Assembly (NCBI GenBank): GCA_035301265.1
Contig: DATGUP010000018.1
Location: forward strand, 1 to 64,000
Direction of reading: 5' to 3'
DNA length: 64,000 nucleotides
Source of the DNA: DATGUP01 sp035301265
GTDB lineage: Bacteria; Bacillota; Bacilli; Bacillales; Amphibacillaceae
In this document: one piece after another, positions 51,231-59,876 of the stretch
Layout: each line of letters starts with the position of its first letter
How positions within the stretch are numbered: the first letter of the stretch is position 1
Program-made: the position numbers and the translations under genes
Notes under the pieces: generated by a model
Databases searched by the model: none
Told to the model about the DNA's origin: nothing
The model's input: only the letters and a program-made list of their open reading frames with translations

Positions 51231-52628
51231 ATGGCGAAAGAGTTACCAGATATGGAAGAATATAAATATGGTTTCCGTTCCAAAGACGTTTCTGTCTTTC
51301 GTACGGAACGAGGCTTGACACGTCAAGTCGTTGAAGAAATTTCCCGGCAAAAAAATGAACCTGAGTGGATGCTGGAACGCCGTCTAAAAGCATTGGACAT
51401 TTTTTACAGCAAACCGATGCCTCAATGGGGCGGTGATCTGTCCGAATTGGACTTTGATGAGATTGTTTACTATGTCAAACCGTCCGAAGCCCAAGGAAGA
51501 ACATGGGATGAAGTTCCTGAAGAGATCAAGGAAACGTTTGATAAACTCGGTATCCCGGAGGCGGAACAAAAATATCTAGCCGGAGTTTCAGCCCAATACG
51601 AATCTGAAGTTGTTTATCAAAGCCTTGAAGAAGATTTAGAAAAAATGGGCATTATTTTCAAAGATACAGATACAGCCCTTCAAGAACATGAAGATCTGTT
51701 CAAAGAATACTTTGGAAAAGTAGTTCCAGCATCTGATAATAAATTTGCCGCATTAAACACAGCTGTCTGGTCAGGGGGATCATTTATCTATGTGCCAAAA
51801 GGTGTCCATGCAACCTCCCCATTGCAAGCCTATTTCCGGATCAATTCGGAAAATATGGGCCAGTTTGAACGGACGCTCATCATTGTTGATGAAGGAGCAT
51901 CGGTCCATTACGTTGAAGGGTGTACAGCACCGATTTATACGACCAATTCACTGCATAGTGCCGTCGTGGAAATCTTTGTTAAAAAAGATGGCTATTGCCG
52001 ATATACAACAATCCAAAACTGGGCCCATAACGTTTATAATTTAGTAACTAAACGTGCCACATGTGACGAAAATGCCACGATGGAATGGATCGACGGTAAC
52101 ATGGGCTCCAAAATAACGATGAAATACCCGTCTATCCTGTTGCGCGGCGAAGGATCGCGAGGGAATACGATCTCCGTTGCTTTAGCCAGCAAAGGGCAGC
52201 ACCAGGACGCCGGTGCCAAAATGTATCATTTGGCTCCAAATACATCGTCATCCATTGTCTCTAAATCCATTTCTCAAAACGGCGGCAAGGTGTCCTACCG
52301 GGGTATTGTGCATTTCGGTCGGAAAGCAGAAAACGCCCGCGCCAACATCGAGTGCGATACATTGATTATGGACAATATATCTACATCGGATACAATCCCG
52401 TATAATGAAATCTACAATGACAACATTTCACTCGAACACGAAGCAAAAGTATCCAAAGTCTCCGAAGAACAACTATTTTATCTAATGAGCAGAGGGCTAG
52501 AAGAACAAGAAGCAACAGATATGATCGTCATGGGCTTCATCGAGCCGTTTACAAAAGAGTTGCCAATGGAATATGCCGTTGAGATGAACCGTCTGATTAA
52601 ACACGAGATGGAAGGCTCTATCGGTTAA
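51231..52628 (+). CDS. sufB: Fe-S cluster assembly protein SufB
   Basis: Main scaffold component of SufBCD, 465 residues, identical in length to B. subtilis SufB. The N-terminus begins MAKELPDMEEYKYGF. The beta-helix core has GGSFIYVPKGVHATSPLQAY, HYVEGCTAPIYTTNSLHSA (with the conserved Cys) and VHFGRKAENARANIECD. The C-terminus is LFYLMSRGLEEQEATDMIVMGFIEPF. AAGGAGG precedes the ATG at 51231. It is the last gene of the operon. Confidence 0.97.
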   Translation: MAKELPDMEEYKYGFRSKDVSVFRTERGLTRQVVEEISRQKNEPEWMLERRLKALDIFYSKPMPQWGGDLSELDFDEIVYYVKPSEAQGRTWDEVPEEIKETFDKLGIPEAEQKYLAGVSAQYESEVVYQSLEEDLEKMGIIFKDTDTALQEHEDLFKEYFGKVVPASDNKFAALNTAVWSGGSFIYVPKGVHATSPLQAYFRINSENMGQFERTLIIVDEGASVHYVEGCTAPIYTTNSLHSAVVEIFVKKDGYCRYTTIQNWAHNVYNLVTKRATCDENATMEWIDGNMGSKITMKYPSILLRGEGSRGNTISVALASKGQHQDAGAKMYHLAPNTSSSIVSKSISQNGGKVSYRGIVHFGRKAENARANIECDTLIMDNISTSDTIPYNEIYNDNISLEHEAKVSKVSEEQLFYLMSRGLEEQEATDMIVMGFIEPFTKELPMEYAVEMNRLIKHEMEGSIG

Positions 52629-52652
52629 TCTTGATATGATGCAAAAAAGAAG

Positions 52653-52712
52653 AAAGAACCCACCTCAGGTAGGTACTGCTTTAGTACCGCACCTTATGGC
52701 GGGTTCTTTTTT
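52653..52712 (+). terminator. Branched terminator of the suf operon
   Basis: The outer stem AAAGAACCC (52653-52661) pairs with GGGTTCTTT (52701-52709). Inside it sits a second hairpin, GGTACT-GCTTT-AGTACC, itself flanked by AGGT and ACCT. A T run follows. The arms are unusually long for a simple terminator. Confidence 0.8.
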
Positions 52713-53113
52713 AATGATTTTTATTTATTTGCGGTTGTGTTAATAGATAATACGGCTTGCGAACGATTGAAAAGATGTTTGCTTGGTCTACATTCACGAT
52801 TGTGTTACGCTAGAAAACAGTCCAGATGAGCGATGATTGTAGGATTTTCCTATGTTTACGTTTGTTGTCAGAGTCGGTATCGGTAGGGCAAAGCAGTAAT
52901 GGTTGCCGATGGCTGGGGCGCGTGGTTATACCGCAACAGCTATGTATTTTGTCAGCGCGATAAAATTCGATATGTGTGTGATTTATGATGTTGCTTGCGA
53001 GGATCGATCGCGAAAACTAAGTCGGTCAACGTTTAAGAGGGACGGGGGATAAATGATTTGTTTTCATCGGCTCGTGCCTTATTTTTGCAGGATTGTCTTA
53101 AGGAGTTGGCAAC
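52713..53113. other. Intergenic region with no recognised gene
   Basis: About 400 bases between the suf terminator and yunD. No frame codes for a credible protein. TTGGTC, 17 bases, TACGCT near 52783-52811 could be a promoter, which would give a leader of about 290 bases before yunD. A small hairpin, TAGGA-TTT-TCCTA, lies near 52840. I compared it by memory with common riboswitch cores and found no match. Confidence 0.4.
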
Positions 53114-54523
53114 ATGAAGGAGAAGATTTATTTTTACTATACAAACGATTTACATAGCCATTTTAACTATTGGCCGCAAATTGTACGCTTTCTTAAAGAT
53201 GCAAAGGCTGCGAAAAAAGCGGATAATGAGTCATGTTGGATCGTTGATATCGGTGATCATATCGACCGGGTTCATCCCATTGCCGAAGCGTTTATGGGAA
53301 AAGCGAACGTCCAATTATTGAATGAAGCAGGTTATCATTTTGCTACCATCGGAAATAATGAAGGAATTACGATGGATCATCGCGATTTATACCATTTATA
53401 TGATGACGCATCGTTCGAGGTAGTTTGTGCAAACTTGCACAATATGAAAGGTGCAAAACCTGACTGGCTCCAAGCAACGGCTTCAGTGACGTCAACCCAT
53501 GGTGTGAATATAGGTATTATTGGCTTAACAGCACCGTTCAACGCATATTATGAGCTGCTCGATTGGCATGCTTCACCGCCGTATCAAGCCTTGGAAAACC
53601 ATATTGGTCCGTTGAAAAAGGAGTCAGACATTATCATTCTTCTGTCGCATTTAGGTATTAACGAAGATCAAGAAATCGCGCGGCTTTTTCCGGATATAGA
53701 TGTGATTATTGGTGGCCATACACACCATTTGTTACGTCGCGGGGAATATGTTAATCAGACAGTGATTACGGCTGCAGGTAAACATGGCAGCCATGTCGGA
53801 GAAGTCATTCTTACGTGGGATCACGCACGTAACAAGCTTATCCATAAAGAAGCTTATACAACGAATATCACCCATCTGAAAAAGGATGCGCAAACTGAAC
53901 GAACGTTGTATAAACTACGCGAGCGAGCCGATAAACGTCTTGACCAACCGTTTATCTATAGTAAAACACCGCTGTCCGTTAAATGGTTTGCATCAACGCC
54001 GCTTATGCAAGCTTTTACGGATACCTTAAAAGAGTGGACAAAAGCCGATTGCGCTATGTTGAATGCTGGATTGCTCATGGAGTCGTTTTCAGCTGGAAAT
54101 ATTACGTATGGTGATATTCATCGAATTTGTCCGCACCCGATCAATCCGTGCGTCGTGACACTCAATGGCGATGAATTATTAGAAGTGATTCGTGTATCAC
54201 TGACAAAAGAGTTTATGCAGCAACAGTTAAAAGGGTTTGGTTTTCGAGGTGAAGTGATCGGTCGCATGGTTTTCTCGGGATTGAAAATCGAAACGAAACA
54301 GCATCCAGATGGTAGCGAGTATGTAATACAGGCGTATTTGGCGGATAAACCAGTTCTTTCGGAAAATATATACCGTGTGGCAACGGCGGATACATTCACG
54401 TTTGGCCGGCTTCTTCCGGAAATTGCTAAAGCGAAATCGAAAACGTATTTTTTGCCTGAATTTTTACGGGATATACTAGCTCACACATTGAAGCATAAGT
54501 TTGCCAATCCAAGTCAATCGTGA
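53114..54523 (+). CDS. yunD: Metallophosphatase/5'-nucleotidase-like protein YunD
   Basis: A 469-residue calcineurin-like phosphoesterase plus 5'-nucleotidase C-terminal domain. Metal-site motifs in order are YTNDLHSHFNYW (about 9-20), IVDIGDHIDR, TIGNNEGI, LLSHLGINEDQ and IGGHTHHLL. The C-terminal substrate domain starts near residue 300 (TPLMQAFTDTL). No signal peptide is visible, so unlike many family members it should be cytosolic. AAGGAG lies upstream of the ATG. B. subtilis has yunD next to yunC, as here. The nucleotide substrate is unproven. Confidence 0.88.
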   Translation: MKEKIYFYYTNDLHSHFNYWPQIVRFLKDAKAAKKADNESCWIVDIGDHIDRVHPIAEAFMGKANVQLLNEAGYHFATIGNNEGITMDHRDLYHLYDDASFEVVCANLHNMKGAKPDWLQATASVTSTHGVNIGIIGLTAPFNAYYELLDWHASPPYQALENHIGPLKKESDIIILLSHLGINEDQEIARLFPDIDVIIGGHTHHLLRRGEYVNQTVITAAGKHGSHVGEVILTWDHARNKLIHKEAYTTNITHLKKDAQTERTLYKLRERADKRLDQPFIYSKTPLSVKWFASTPLMQAFTDTLKEWTKADCAMLNAGLLMESFSAGNITYGDIHRICPHPINPCVVTLNGDELLEVIRVSLTKEFMQQQLKGFGFRGEVIGRMVFSGLKIETKQHPDGSEYVIQAYLADKPVLSENIYRVATADTFTFGRLLPEIAKAKSKTYFLPEFLRDILAHTLKHKFANPSQS

Positions 54524-54525
54524 CA

Positions 54526-54576
54526 GATAGCCCCCTTCTTGCATAAACTATTGCATATCGCATGAAGGGGGCTATC
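54526..54576 (+). promoter_or_regulatory. Hairpin that sequesters the yunC ribosome binding site
   Basis: Perfect 13-bp arms GATAGCCCCCTTC (54526-54538) and GAAGGGGGCTATC (54564-54576), with a 25-base interior that can form a smaller stem. The right arm contains AGGGGG, the only ribosome binding site of yunC, eight bases before its ATG. No T run follows, so it is not a typical terminator. Confidence 0.7.
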
Positions 54577-54579
54577 TAG

Positions 54580-54882
54580 ATGATCACGGTCAATCCACTG
54601 GAAATTGAGGGAATGACGTTTACATCCATTTGTGTTGAACTTCCGAAAACCAATTTACTCGTTATTACAAATGACATTGGCTACATTATGTGCGGAGCCC
54701 TTGATGTTGAAGTTTTAAATAATGTTTTAGCGGAGCGACAGGTAATCGCCGGTCGTGCACTCGGAGTGAAGACGATCGAGGCATTGCTGGATGCACCGCT
54801 TGAGAAAGTGACTGAATCATCAAGGGATTTTGGTTGGATGGAAGGAATGACAGTCAGAGACGCTTTACTGCGGATTGCTTAG
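54580..54882 (+). CDS. yunC: YunC family (DUF1805) protein
   Basis: A 100-residue conserved protein of unknown function. LVITNDIGYIMCGALDVEVLNNVLAERQVIAGRALGVKTIEALLDAPLEKVT is the DUF1805 core, quoted here only as its segments TNDIGYIMCGALDVEVL and VIAGRALGVKTIEALL. No catalytic pattern is known to me. The start follows directly on a hairpin containing its ribosome binding site. It lies 56 bp after yunD and 70 bp before yunB. Confidence 0.88.
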   Translation: MITVNPLEIEGMTFTSICVELPKTNLLVITNDIGYIMCGALDVEVLNNVLAERQVIAGRALGVKTIEALLDAPLEKVTESSRDFGWMEGMTVRDALLRIA

Positions 54883-54952
54883 CATCGAGTTAGACATTTT
54901 TCTTCTAACCCTCTTGGAACAGGCATAACATGATTTCAAGGGGGTTTTACTG

Positions 54953-55729
54953 TTGCGACACCGAATTAGATTCAAATCCAAACGAACACCTCCTCCACCA
55001 AAACGGATTTTTGTCATCACATTGATTTTATTTATCGCGATGGTATACATCAGTATAAAAATTATTGGAGAAGGTATTGAGCCGACGTTAATGGATGTCG
55101 CTAATGAAAAAACAACAGAATTTGCAACAAGAGCGATTAATACGGCGGTGCGTTTTGTTGAAGATTACGATTTCGAGGATGTGTCGCATATTACATATAA
55201 TGATGAGGGCAATGTTTCCAGGTTAAGTTGGGATTCATCAGTCATCAGTGAAATCAATCGAGTAGCGACTGATCGTGTAGAAGAATTTTTCTACAGTATG
55301 AATCGTGGGGAAATGCCTGATTATGATGAACGCCTTGAAGAACCGATAGAATTTGGTGAAGGGGCAGAAGATTTATCTGCGAAAGATCCAACCGTTGTGG
55401 AAATTCCAATCGGTCAGGCGACTGGAAACACCATTCTCGCTAACCTTGGGCCAAAAGTGCCAGTCAATATGGAATTAATTGGTAGTGTCCACACTGATGT
55501 TATTCGCGAAAGTACCCCACTTGGCATTAACGGGACGTTTTACAGCATCTATTTGCTTGTAGAGGTTGATGTACAAATAATCATTCCGTTTTCTACGGAC
55601 ATATCAACGGTTCAGACAACGATCGATATCGATTCAGGAGTTATTACTGGGGAAGTTCCTGATTTTTATAGCGATGGTAACAACGATCCATCCATATCGG
55701 TTCCGAAAGATGACATTCAAGACGAATGA
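54953..55729 (+). CDS. yunB: Sporulation protein YunB
   Basis: A 258-residue protein with a basic N-terminus, one membrane helix (about 18-38) and a large extracytoplasmic part. PTLMDVANEKTTEFATRAINTAV, PIGQATGNTILANLGPKVPVNMELIGSV and GINGTFYSIYLLVEVDVQIIIPF are conserved in YunB (given here as landmarks). In B. subtilis it is a sigma-E-controlled sporulation gene. It starts at a TTG with AAGGGGG eight bases upstream. The C-terminal tail is acidic. Confidence 0.9.
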   Translation: MRHRIRFKSKRTPPPPKRIFVITLILFIAMVYISIKIIGEGIEPTLMDVANEKTTEFATRAINTAVRFVEDYDFEDVSHITYNDEGNVSRLSWDSSVISEINRVATDRVEEFFYSMNRGEMPDYDERLEEPIEFGEGAEDLSAKDPTVVEIPIGQATGNTILANLGPKVPVNMELIGSVHTDVIRESTPLGINGTFYSIYLLVEVDVQIIIPFSTDISTVQTTIDIDSGVITGEVPDFYSDGNNDPSISVPKDDIQDE

Positions 55730-55763
55730 CGTTTTAAAATGGAGGCATAAACGTTAATTGACT

Positions 55764-55792
55764 TTGACATAGTCGAAAAGTACCGTTATAAT
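55764..55792 (+). promoter_or_regulatory. Consensus sigma-A promoter of metPS
   Basis: TTGACA, 17 bases, TATAAT: identical to the sigma-A consensus. It lies about 90 bp before the transporter ATG. Confidence 0.9.
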
Positions 55793-55880
55793 ACAATCAT
55801 AAATATCTGAAAAAATAAAAGATTGGAATTAACCCTAAAATAAAGTATGAATGATTGAGGGGAAAATAGGAGGCCTGAAT

Positions 55881-57413
55881 ATGGAAACGCGTTCGCAATG
55901 GGGAACAAGAGCTGGATTCGTATTGGCTGCTTTAGGTTCGGCAGTCGGGCTCGGAAATATTTGGCGATTTCCAGCGGAGGCATATGGAAACGGTGGAGGA
56001 GCATTTTTTGTTCCGTATTTGCTCGCTCTTCTTACGGCTGGAATTCCGATTTTGATCATGGAATTTACGATGGGGCATAAATACCGTGGGTCAGCACCAC
56101 TTACATACCGTCGTATTAACAAAAAGACAGAATTTGTCGGTTGGTGGGGCGTTATGGTCGCCTTCGTCATATCAACTTATTATTCGGTGATTGTGGCTTG
56201 GGCTATGTCGTATGCGGTTTTCTCTTTCAATTTGAGCTGGGGCGAGGATACTGAGGCATTTTTGATAACCGACTACTTGAATCGGACGGTTGATCCGGGA
56301 CAGGCGGGAAGCTTTGTACCTAGTGTTCTTATTCCCTTGATTCTCGTATGGATCATTGTGTTGTTTATTTTGTTCAGAGGGGTGAAAAAAGGAATTGAAA
56401 TGGCTAACCGGATATTTATTCCGACTTTGATTGTCATCTTTTTAATCATCGTGATCCGAGCAGTCACATTACCGGGGGCTATCGATGGGCTTGAGGCATT
56501 TTTCAAGCCAGACTTTTCAAGTATTGCCGATCCTGACGTCTGGGTTGCGGCTTATGGACAAATATTCTTTAGCATGTCTATTGCTTTTGCCATCATGATT
56601 ACGTATTCCAGTTATTTGCCAAGAAAGACGGATATTACGAATAATGCTTTTATCGTCGGCTTTGGAAATTCCAGTTTTGAACTTTTAGCCGGTATCGGAG
56701 TATTCGGAATGCTCGGTTACATGGCTTCTCAATCTGGCGCTGCGATTGATGAAGTTGTTGAAGGCGGGGTTGGTCTAGCTTTCGTCGTATTTCCGGCGAT
56801 TATCAATATGTTTCCGGCACTGAATGGGTTGTTTGGTTTTTTATTCTTTGTTTCTCTTTTCTTAGCCGGACTAACATCACTGATGTCGATTTCGGAGACG
56901 TATATAGCGGGATTATCGGATAAATTTAATATTTCCCGCAGCAAAGCCGTATTATTCGGCGGTGGTTTGGCTGCTGTTGTATCGCTTATTTTCGCAACAC
57001 AAGGCGGGATGTTTTTCCTCGATGCAGCCGACTACTTTATCAACCAGTTTGGTGTCGCTATGCTCGGACTTGTTGAAGTCGTTCTCATGGCTTGGATATT
57101 GCGCAAGCTGAGAGATTTTCGTACGCATGCTGATAACATTTCCGATATCCGTCTCGGATGGTGGTGGAATGTCAGTTTAACCATTATTACACCGCTCGTT
57201 TTAGGTTATATGATGTACCAATTGCTAGTGCAAAACTTGACAAAACAATTCGATACACCCACAGGTAACTACGAAGGCTACTCCGATGCATTTATAATGT
57301 TTGGCGGTTGGTCTGTTGCCATTGGAGCATTGATCATTGGCATCGTCATGGCGCTTACAAAATGGTATAAAACAGAAGCAAAAGCTGATGATACATCGAA
57401 GGAGGCAAAATGA
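55881..57413 (+). CDS. metP: Sodium-dependent methionine/alanine importer, large subunit
   Basis: A 510-residue neurotransmitter:sodium symporter-family protein with about 12 helices. The hallmark helix-one block GFVLAALGSAVGLGNIWRFP (about 11-30) binds Na+ and substrate, and GQIFFSMSIAFAIMITYSSYL is the helix-six block. By itself it could carry several amino acids. The tiny gene starting in its stop codon matches MetS, the partner of MetP in Corynebacterium, so methionine and alanine are the likely substrates. GGAGG lies upstream of the ATG at 55881. Confidence 0.85.
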   Translation: METRSQWGTRAGFVLAALGSAVGLGNIWRFPAEAYGNGGGAFFVPYLLALLTAGIPILIMEFTMGHKYRGSAPLTYRRINKKTEFVGWWGVMVAFVISTYYSVIVAWAMSYAVFSFNLSWGEDTEAFLITDYLNRTVDPGQAGSFVPSVLIPLILVWIIVLFILFRGVKKGIEMANRIFIPTLIVIFLIIVIRAVTLPGAIDGLEAFFKPDFSSIADPDVWVAAYGQIFFSMSIAFAIMITYSSYLPRKTDITNNAFIVGFGNSSFELLAGIGVFGMLGYMASQSGAAIDEVVEGGVGLAFVVFPAIINMFPALNGLFGFLFFVSLFLAGLTSLMSISETYIAGLSDKFNISRSKAVLFGGGLAAVVSLIFATQGGMFFLDAADYFINQFGVAMLGLVEVVLMAWILRKLRDFRTHADNISDIRLGWWWNVSLTIITPLVLGYMMYQLLVQNLTKQFDTPTGNYEGYSDAFIMFGGWSVAIGALIIGIVMALTKWYKTEAKADDTSKEAK

Positions 57414-57520
57414 TGAGCGGTAGTGCGATTGTTGTGATGATCTTTGGGATGGTCGTTATTTGGGGCGGATTAGGTGCCAGTATCGCTTATGCAGTGAAAA
57501 AAGCAAAAGAAAGAAATTGA
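57413..57520 (+). CDS. metS: MetS-type small subunit of the sodium symporter
   Basis: A 35-residue protein with one membrane helix. It begins MSGSAIVVMIFGMVVIWGG and ends in a basic tail AVKKAKERN. This is the pattern of the methionine/alanine importer small subunit family (MetS), needed for activity of MetP. GGAGG (57401-57405) is seven bases before the ATG at 57413. That ATG shares its first base with the metP stop; an ATG at 57410 is also possible. Confidence 0.88.
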   Translation: MSGSAIVVMIFGMVVIWGGLGASIAYAVKKAKERN

Positions 57521-57524
57521 GTTT

Positions 57525-57561
57525 AAAAGGGCGAATCGTCTACGGACGCTTTCGCCCTTTT
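57525..57561. terminator. Bidirectional terminator, metPS and lytH
   Basis: Eleven-bp arms AAAAGGGCGAA and TTCGCCCTTTT, with a further GTC-GAC pairing in the loop. The A and T ends allow it to work for both convergent units. The right arm overlaps the last codons of lytH. Confidence 0.8.
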
Positions 57562-58514
57562 CTAGCCATTTGCTCCCATTTTTGTAAGTAAGGGTAAGGA
57601 TCGAATGACCACTCACGCACGCCATTATCTTTGTACATCCCGTAATGGAGATGGGGAGGAAATTTTCCCGACGTTCCGGGTGGACCATAACCTGTGGAGC
57701 CAACACGGCCGAGAACATCACCTGGCTTTACAACTTGGCCAACTTGAATACCATCTTCATATCCGCTTAAATGAGCGTAGTAATGATATATATTGTGAAC
57801 ATCACGAATGCCGATACGCCAGCCGCCGTATAAATTCCAACCTTTTAATTCGACGACTCCATATGTTGTCGCTTTGACGGGCACACCGTAATCGGCAAAA
57901 ATATCGGTCCCTTCATGAATTCTTAAACCGCCAAATCCGCGGCTATCTCCCCATGTATTTCGATAGCTGTAATTGTGATTGAGGGAAACGGGAAAATCCC
58001 GCTCCTCTAAACGGATAGCTGAAAAAGTTTTGAATACTTTGGCAGTATTTTTGATCGTTTGTACGGATAAATCGCGTTTATAATAATGCCATAGGGCAAT
58101 TTTTATATCGTCTTCTGAATGACCGTATTCTAGGATGATATGAGCTATGGTGTATAAAATATCTTCTGGGTTTTCTGGATCGGCCTGCTTATCCCCATTG
58201 CCATCCCTTCCTTTTCCATTAAAAAATTGGATGATGGCTTCGTCTTTAAGCATAGGGAGGTTTCCAGGGCCAAACCATACGTCGGGGTCGATTTGAATGG
58301 CAATAATGTCATCGGACGATTTGTCCGTTCTAATGTTCCGCTCGTACTGATCAATCGCAGCTAAATAATACCAAGGAATTTGTGTCAAAGCTTCTGTTTT
58401 TTTATATAAGGCCATTCGTTTCTCAGCAAGTGATTGGTCGTCAGCTTTGACAGGAAAAGGAAATAGCCCAACGAGTATAAAGAAACAGATAGGATAAACC
58501 CGACAATAACGCAA
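57540..58514 (-). CDS. lytH: LytH-like M23 peptidoglycan endopeptidase
   Basis: A 324-residue exported metallopeptidase. The signal peptide ends near FPVKADD (about residue 25). A central domain of about 150 residues is followed by an M23/LytM domain (about 195-310). The zinc ligands lie in LRIHEGTDIFADYG, HYYAHLSGYE and PPHLHYGMYK. Length and context (near yunB, yutD) match B. subtilis LytH (YunA), a sporulation-specific L-alanine-D-glutamate endopeptidase of the spore cortex. It starts at a TTG with AGGAGTG upstream. Confidence 0.88.
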   Translation of the reverse strand: MRYCRVYPICFFILVGLFPFPVKADDQSLAEKRMALYKKTEALTQIPWYYLAAIDQYERNIRTDKSSDDIIAIQIDPDVWFGPGNLPMLKDEAIIQFFNGKGRDGNGDKQADPENPEDILYTIAHIILEYGHSEDDIKIALWHYYKRDLSVQTIKNTAKVFKTFSAIRLEERDFPVSLNHNYSYRNTWGDSRGFGGLRIHEGTDIFADYGVPVKATTYGVVELKGWNLYGGWRIGIRDVHNIYHYYAHLSGYEDGIQVGQVVKPGDVLGRVGSTGYGPPGTSGKFPPHLHYGMYKDNGVREWSFDPYPYLQKWEQMARKGRKRP

Positions 58515-58549
58515 ACCGTTTCACTCCTGACTCAAAAGGCCGAGTGGTT

Positions 58550-59125
58550 TCATTCTCGTGAGCGATCGCTTTCATGTAATCCTTGCGGCGATTTTTTCAT
58601 CTCTTCGATGATTTGCTCAATGGTATGATCGTAGTTTGGATCGGTAACCGATGAATTATGCAGGCTGTGAATCTCATCGATAAGTGTGGCGTTATCAGAT
58701 ACATAAATGTCAAAAAAACGCGGCATGATGGACATGGCTGTTTTTCTAGCAATTTCCGCTGACGTGTGGTCATCCGCTTCATCACGTTTGTCGTAAGCGA
58801 TCAATATTTGATCAGATGTGACGAGTGTGGCGACTTCATGAAAACGATCATTACGCAAAATGTTGCGAGTGATTATGTTCGCCATTTCTGTTCGATCAAT
58901 ATTTATGTCACGATTCTCTTCGACATCGTTTTGTATCTCGTCTTTAGTGTAATGGACAAACCCGAGTTTTCGATCGAGTTCCGAATCCTTCGGTATGCTG
59001 CGATTATTCTCAGGAGTTAATTCATTCGTACGCATTGTATCATCCCCGCCATTTTGCGTATTGTTATAGGAACAACCAACAGTGATCAAAAGCACGATAA
59101 GTATACTTGTAAAACTGATTCGCAT
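58550..59125 (-). CDS. YhcN/YlaJ-family sporulation lipoprotein
   Basis: A 191-residue lipoprotein. The lipobox is ITVGCSYN near residue 18. MANIITRNILRNDRFHEVATLVTSDQILIAYD and AMSIMPRFFDIYVSDN are the YhcN/YlaJ family core (landmarks only). The C-terminus is charged. Family members are found in the inner spore membrane and affect germination or outgrowth. It may correspond to YutC of B. subtilis by position. It ends 35 bp upstream of lytH on the same strand and may be co-expressed in sporulation. Confidence 0.82.
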   Translation of the reverse strand: MRISFTSILIVLLITVGCSYNNTQNGGDDTMRTNELTPENNRSIPKDSELDRKLGFVHYTKDEIQNDVEENRDINIDRTEMANIITRNILRNDRFHEVATLVTSDQILIAYDKRDEADDHTSAEIARKTAMSIMPRFFDIYVSDNATLIDEIHSLHNSSVTDPNYDHTIEQIIEEMKKSPQGLHESDRSRE

Positions 59126-59227
59126 CTAACCCACCTCTTGTATGATTTACGGATAGTTTGTTTGTGCCAGATGATTTTCATACATGAAATGTGCTAAACT
59201 GATATAAAACAGGCGGGGGTGAGGGTT

Positions 59228-59503
59228 ATGGTGGTATTACATGGAAAACACTACCAGCTCATCGAAAACAGCAAAGACGGTTTTCAGCCAGATATTCTAC
59301 AAGAAAAATACACAGACATTCTTAGCAAGTATGATTATATTGTTGGCGATTGGGGCTACGATCAACTTCGTTTGAAAGGTTTTTACCATGATCGTCATCC
59401 AAAAGCGCGGTTTGACTCGAAAATAAGTGCATTGGATGATTATTTGTATGAATACTGCAATTTTGGATGTGCGTATTTTGTATTGAAAAAAGTGGATCCG
59501 TAA
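59228..59503 (+). CDS. yutD: YutD-family protein
   Basis: A 91-residue protein of the YutD family (DUF1027), function unknown. Landmarks are YDYIVGDWGYDQLRLKGFY near 39-57, and ALDDYLYEYCNFGCAYFVLKK at the end, with two conserved Cys. The ATG at 59228 is chosen because the GTG at 59219 lies right against the GGCGGGGG site. It is divergent from the YhcN-like gene. Confidence 0.88.
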   Translation: MVVLHGKHYQLIENSKDGFQPDILQEKYTDILSKYDYIVGDWGYDQLRLKGFYHDRHPKARFDSKISALDDYLYEYCNFGCAYFVLKKVDP

Positions 59504-59505
59504 AC

Positions 59506-59541
59506 AAAAAAGCAGCAGCTCCTAAGCGCTACTGCTTTTTT
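59506..59541. terminator. Bidirectional terminator after yutD
   Basis: AAAAAAGCAG pairs with CTGCTTTTTT, with partial pairing of AGC and GCT in between. It lies between two convergent genes. Confidence 0.8.
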
Positions 59542-59551
59542 GTTCGCGTTG

Positions 59552-59812
59552 TTAATCGTCTGGTTCATCGTGGGTAGGGTGGGCACCAGGAGCTTGTCGT
59601 GGTAAATCTTCGTGCTGTTCTTTATCCGGATAAACAAAAGCGCTTAAACGACGCTGACCTTCTTTCCATGGAGATGATTTGCTGTAAGCTCGCTTGTCCA
59701 CCCTGAACGGTTCCCCAAATGCTCCTTCTGGAAATTCTTCGGGAATGAGTTCATTGTGTAAGCTTCGGGCATTGGAGAAATCCGCAAACTTTTTGTCGTC
59801 TTTTTTTCCCAT
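59552..59812 (-). CDS. Small hydrophilic protein of unknown function
   Basis: An 86-residue, charged and Pro-rich protein with no membrane segment. It carries LIPEEFPEGAFGEPF near residues 22-36, SPWKEGQRRLSAFVYPDKEQHEDLPRQ, and ends PGAHPTHDEPDD. It has the look of a conserved Bacillaceae cytosolic protein, but I cannot name a family with confidence. AAGGATG lies upstream of the ATG. It lies between the convergent yutD and the broken amidase gene. The function is unknown. Confidence 0.65.
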   Translation of the reverse strand: MGKKDDKKFADFSNARSLHNELIPEEFPEGAFGEPFRVDKRAYSKSSPWKEGQRRLSAFVYPDKEQHEDLPRQAPGAHPTHDEPDD

Positions 59813-59876
59813 ATTGGTATCATCCTTTCACGAATATAGTTTAATCGGATATGAAAGGATGTATGCGTTTAAAATT

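Noticed and set aside
52713..53113. A riboswitch or small RNA before yunD
   Set aside because: Compared by memory with TPP, cobalamin, c-di-GMP, c-di-AMP, lysine and purine classes; no core matched, and pairing by eye was weak.
54526..54576. The yunD-yunC hairpin as an intrinsic terminator
   Set aside because: No T run on either side in the transcribed direction, and the right arm is the ribosome binding site of yunC.
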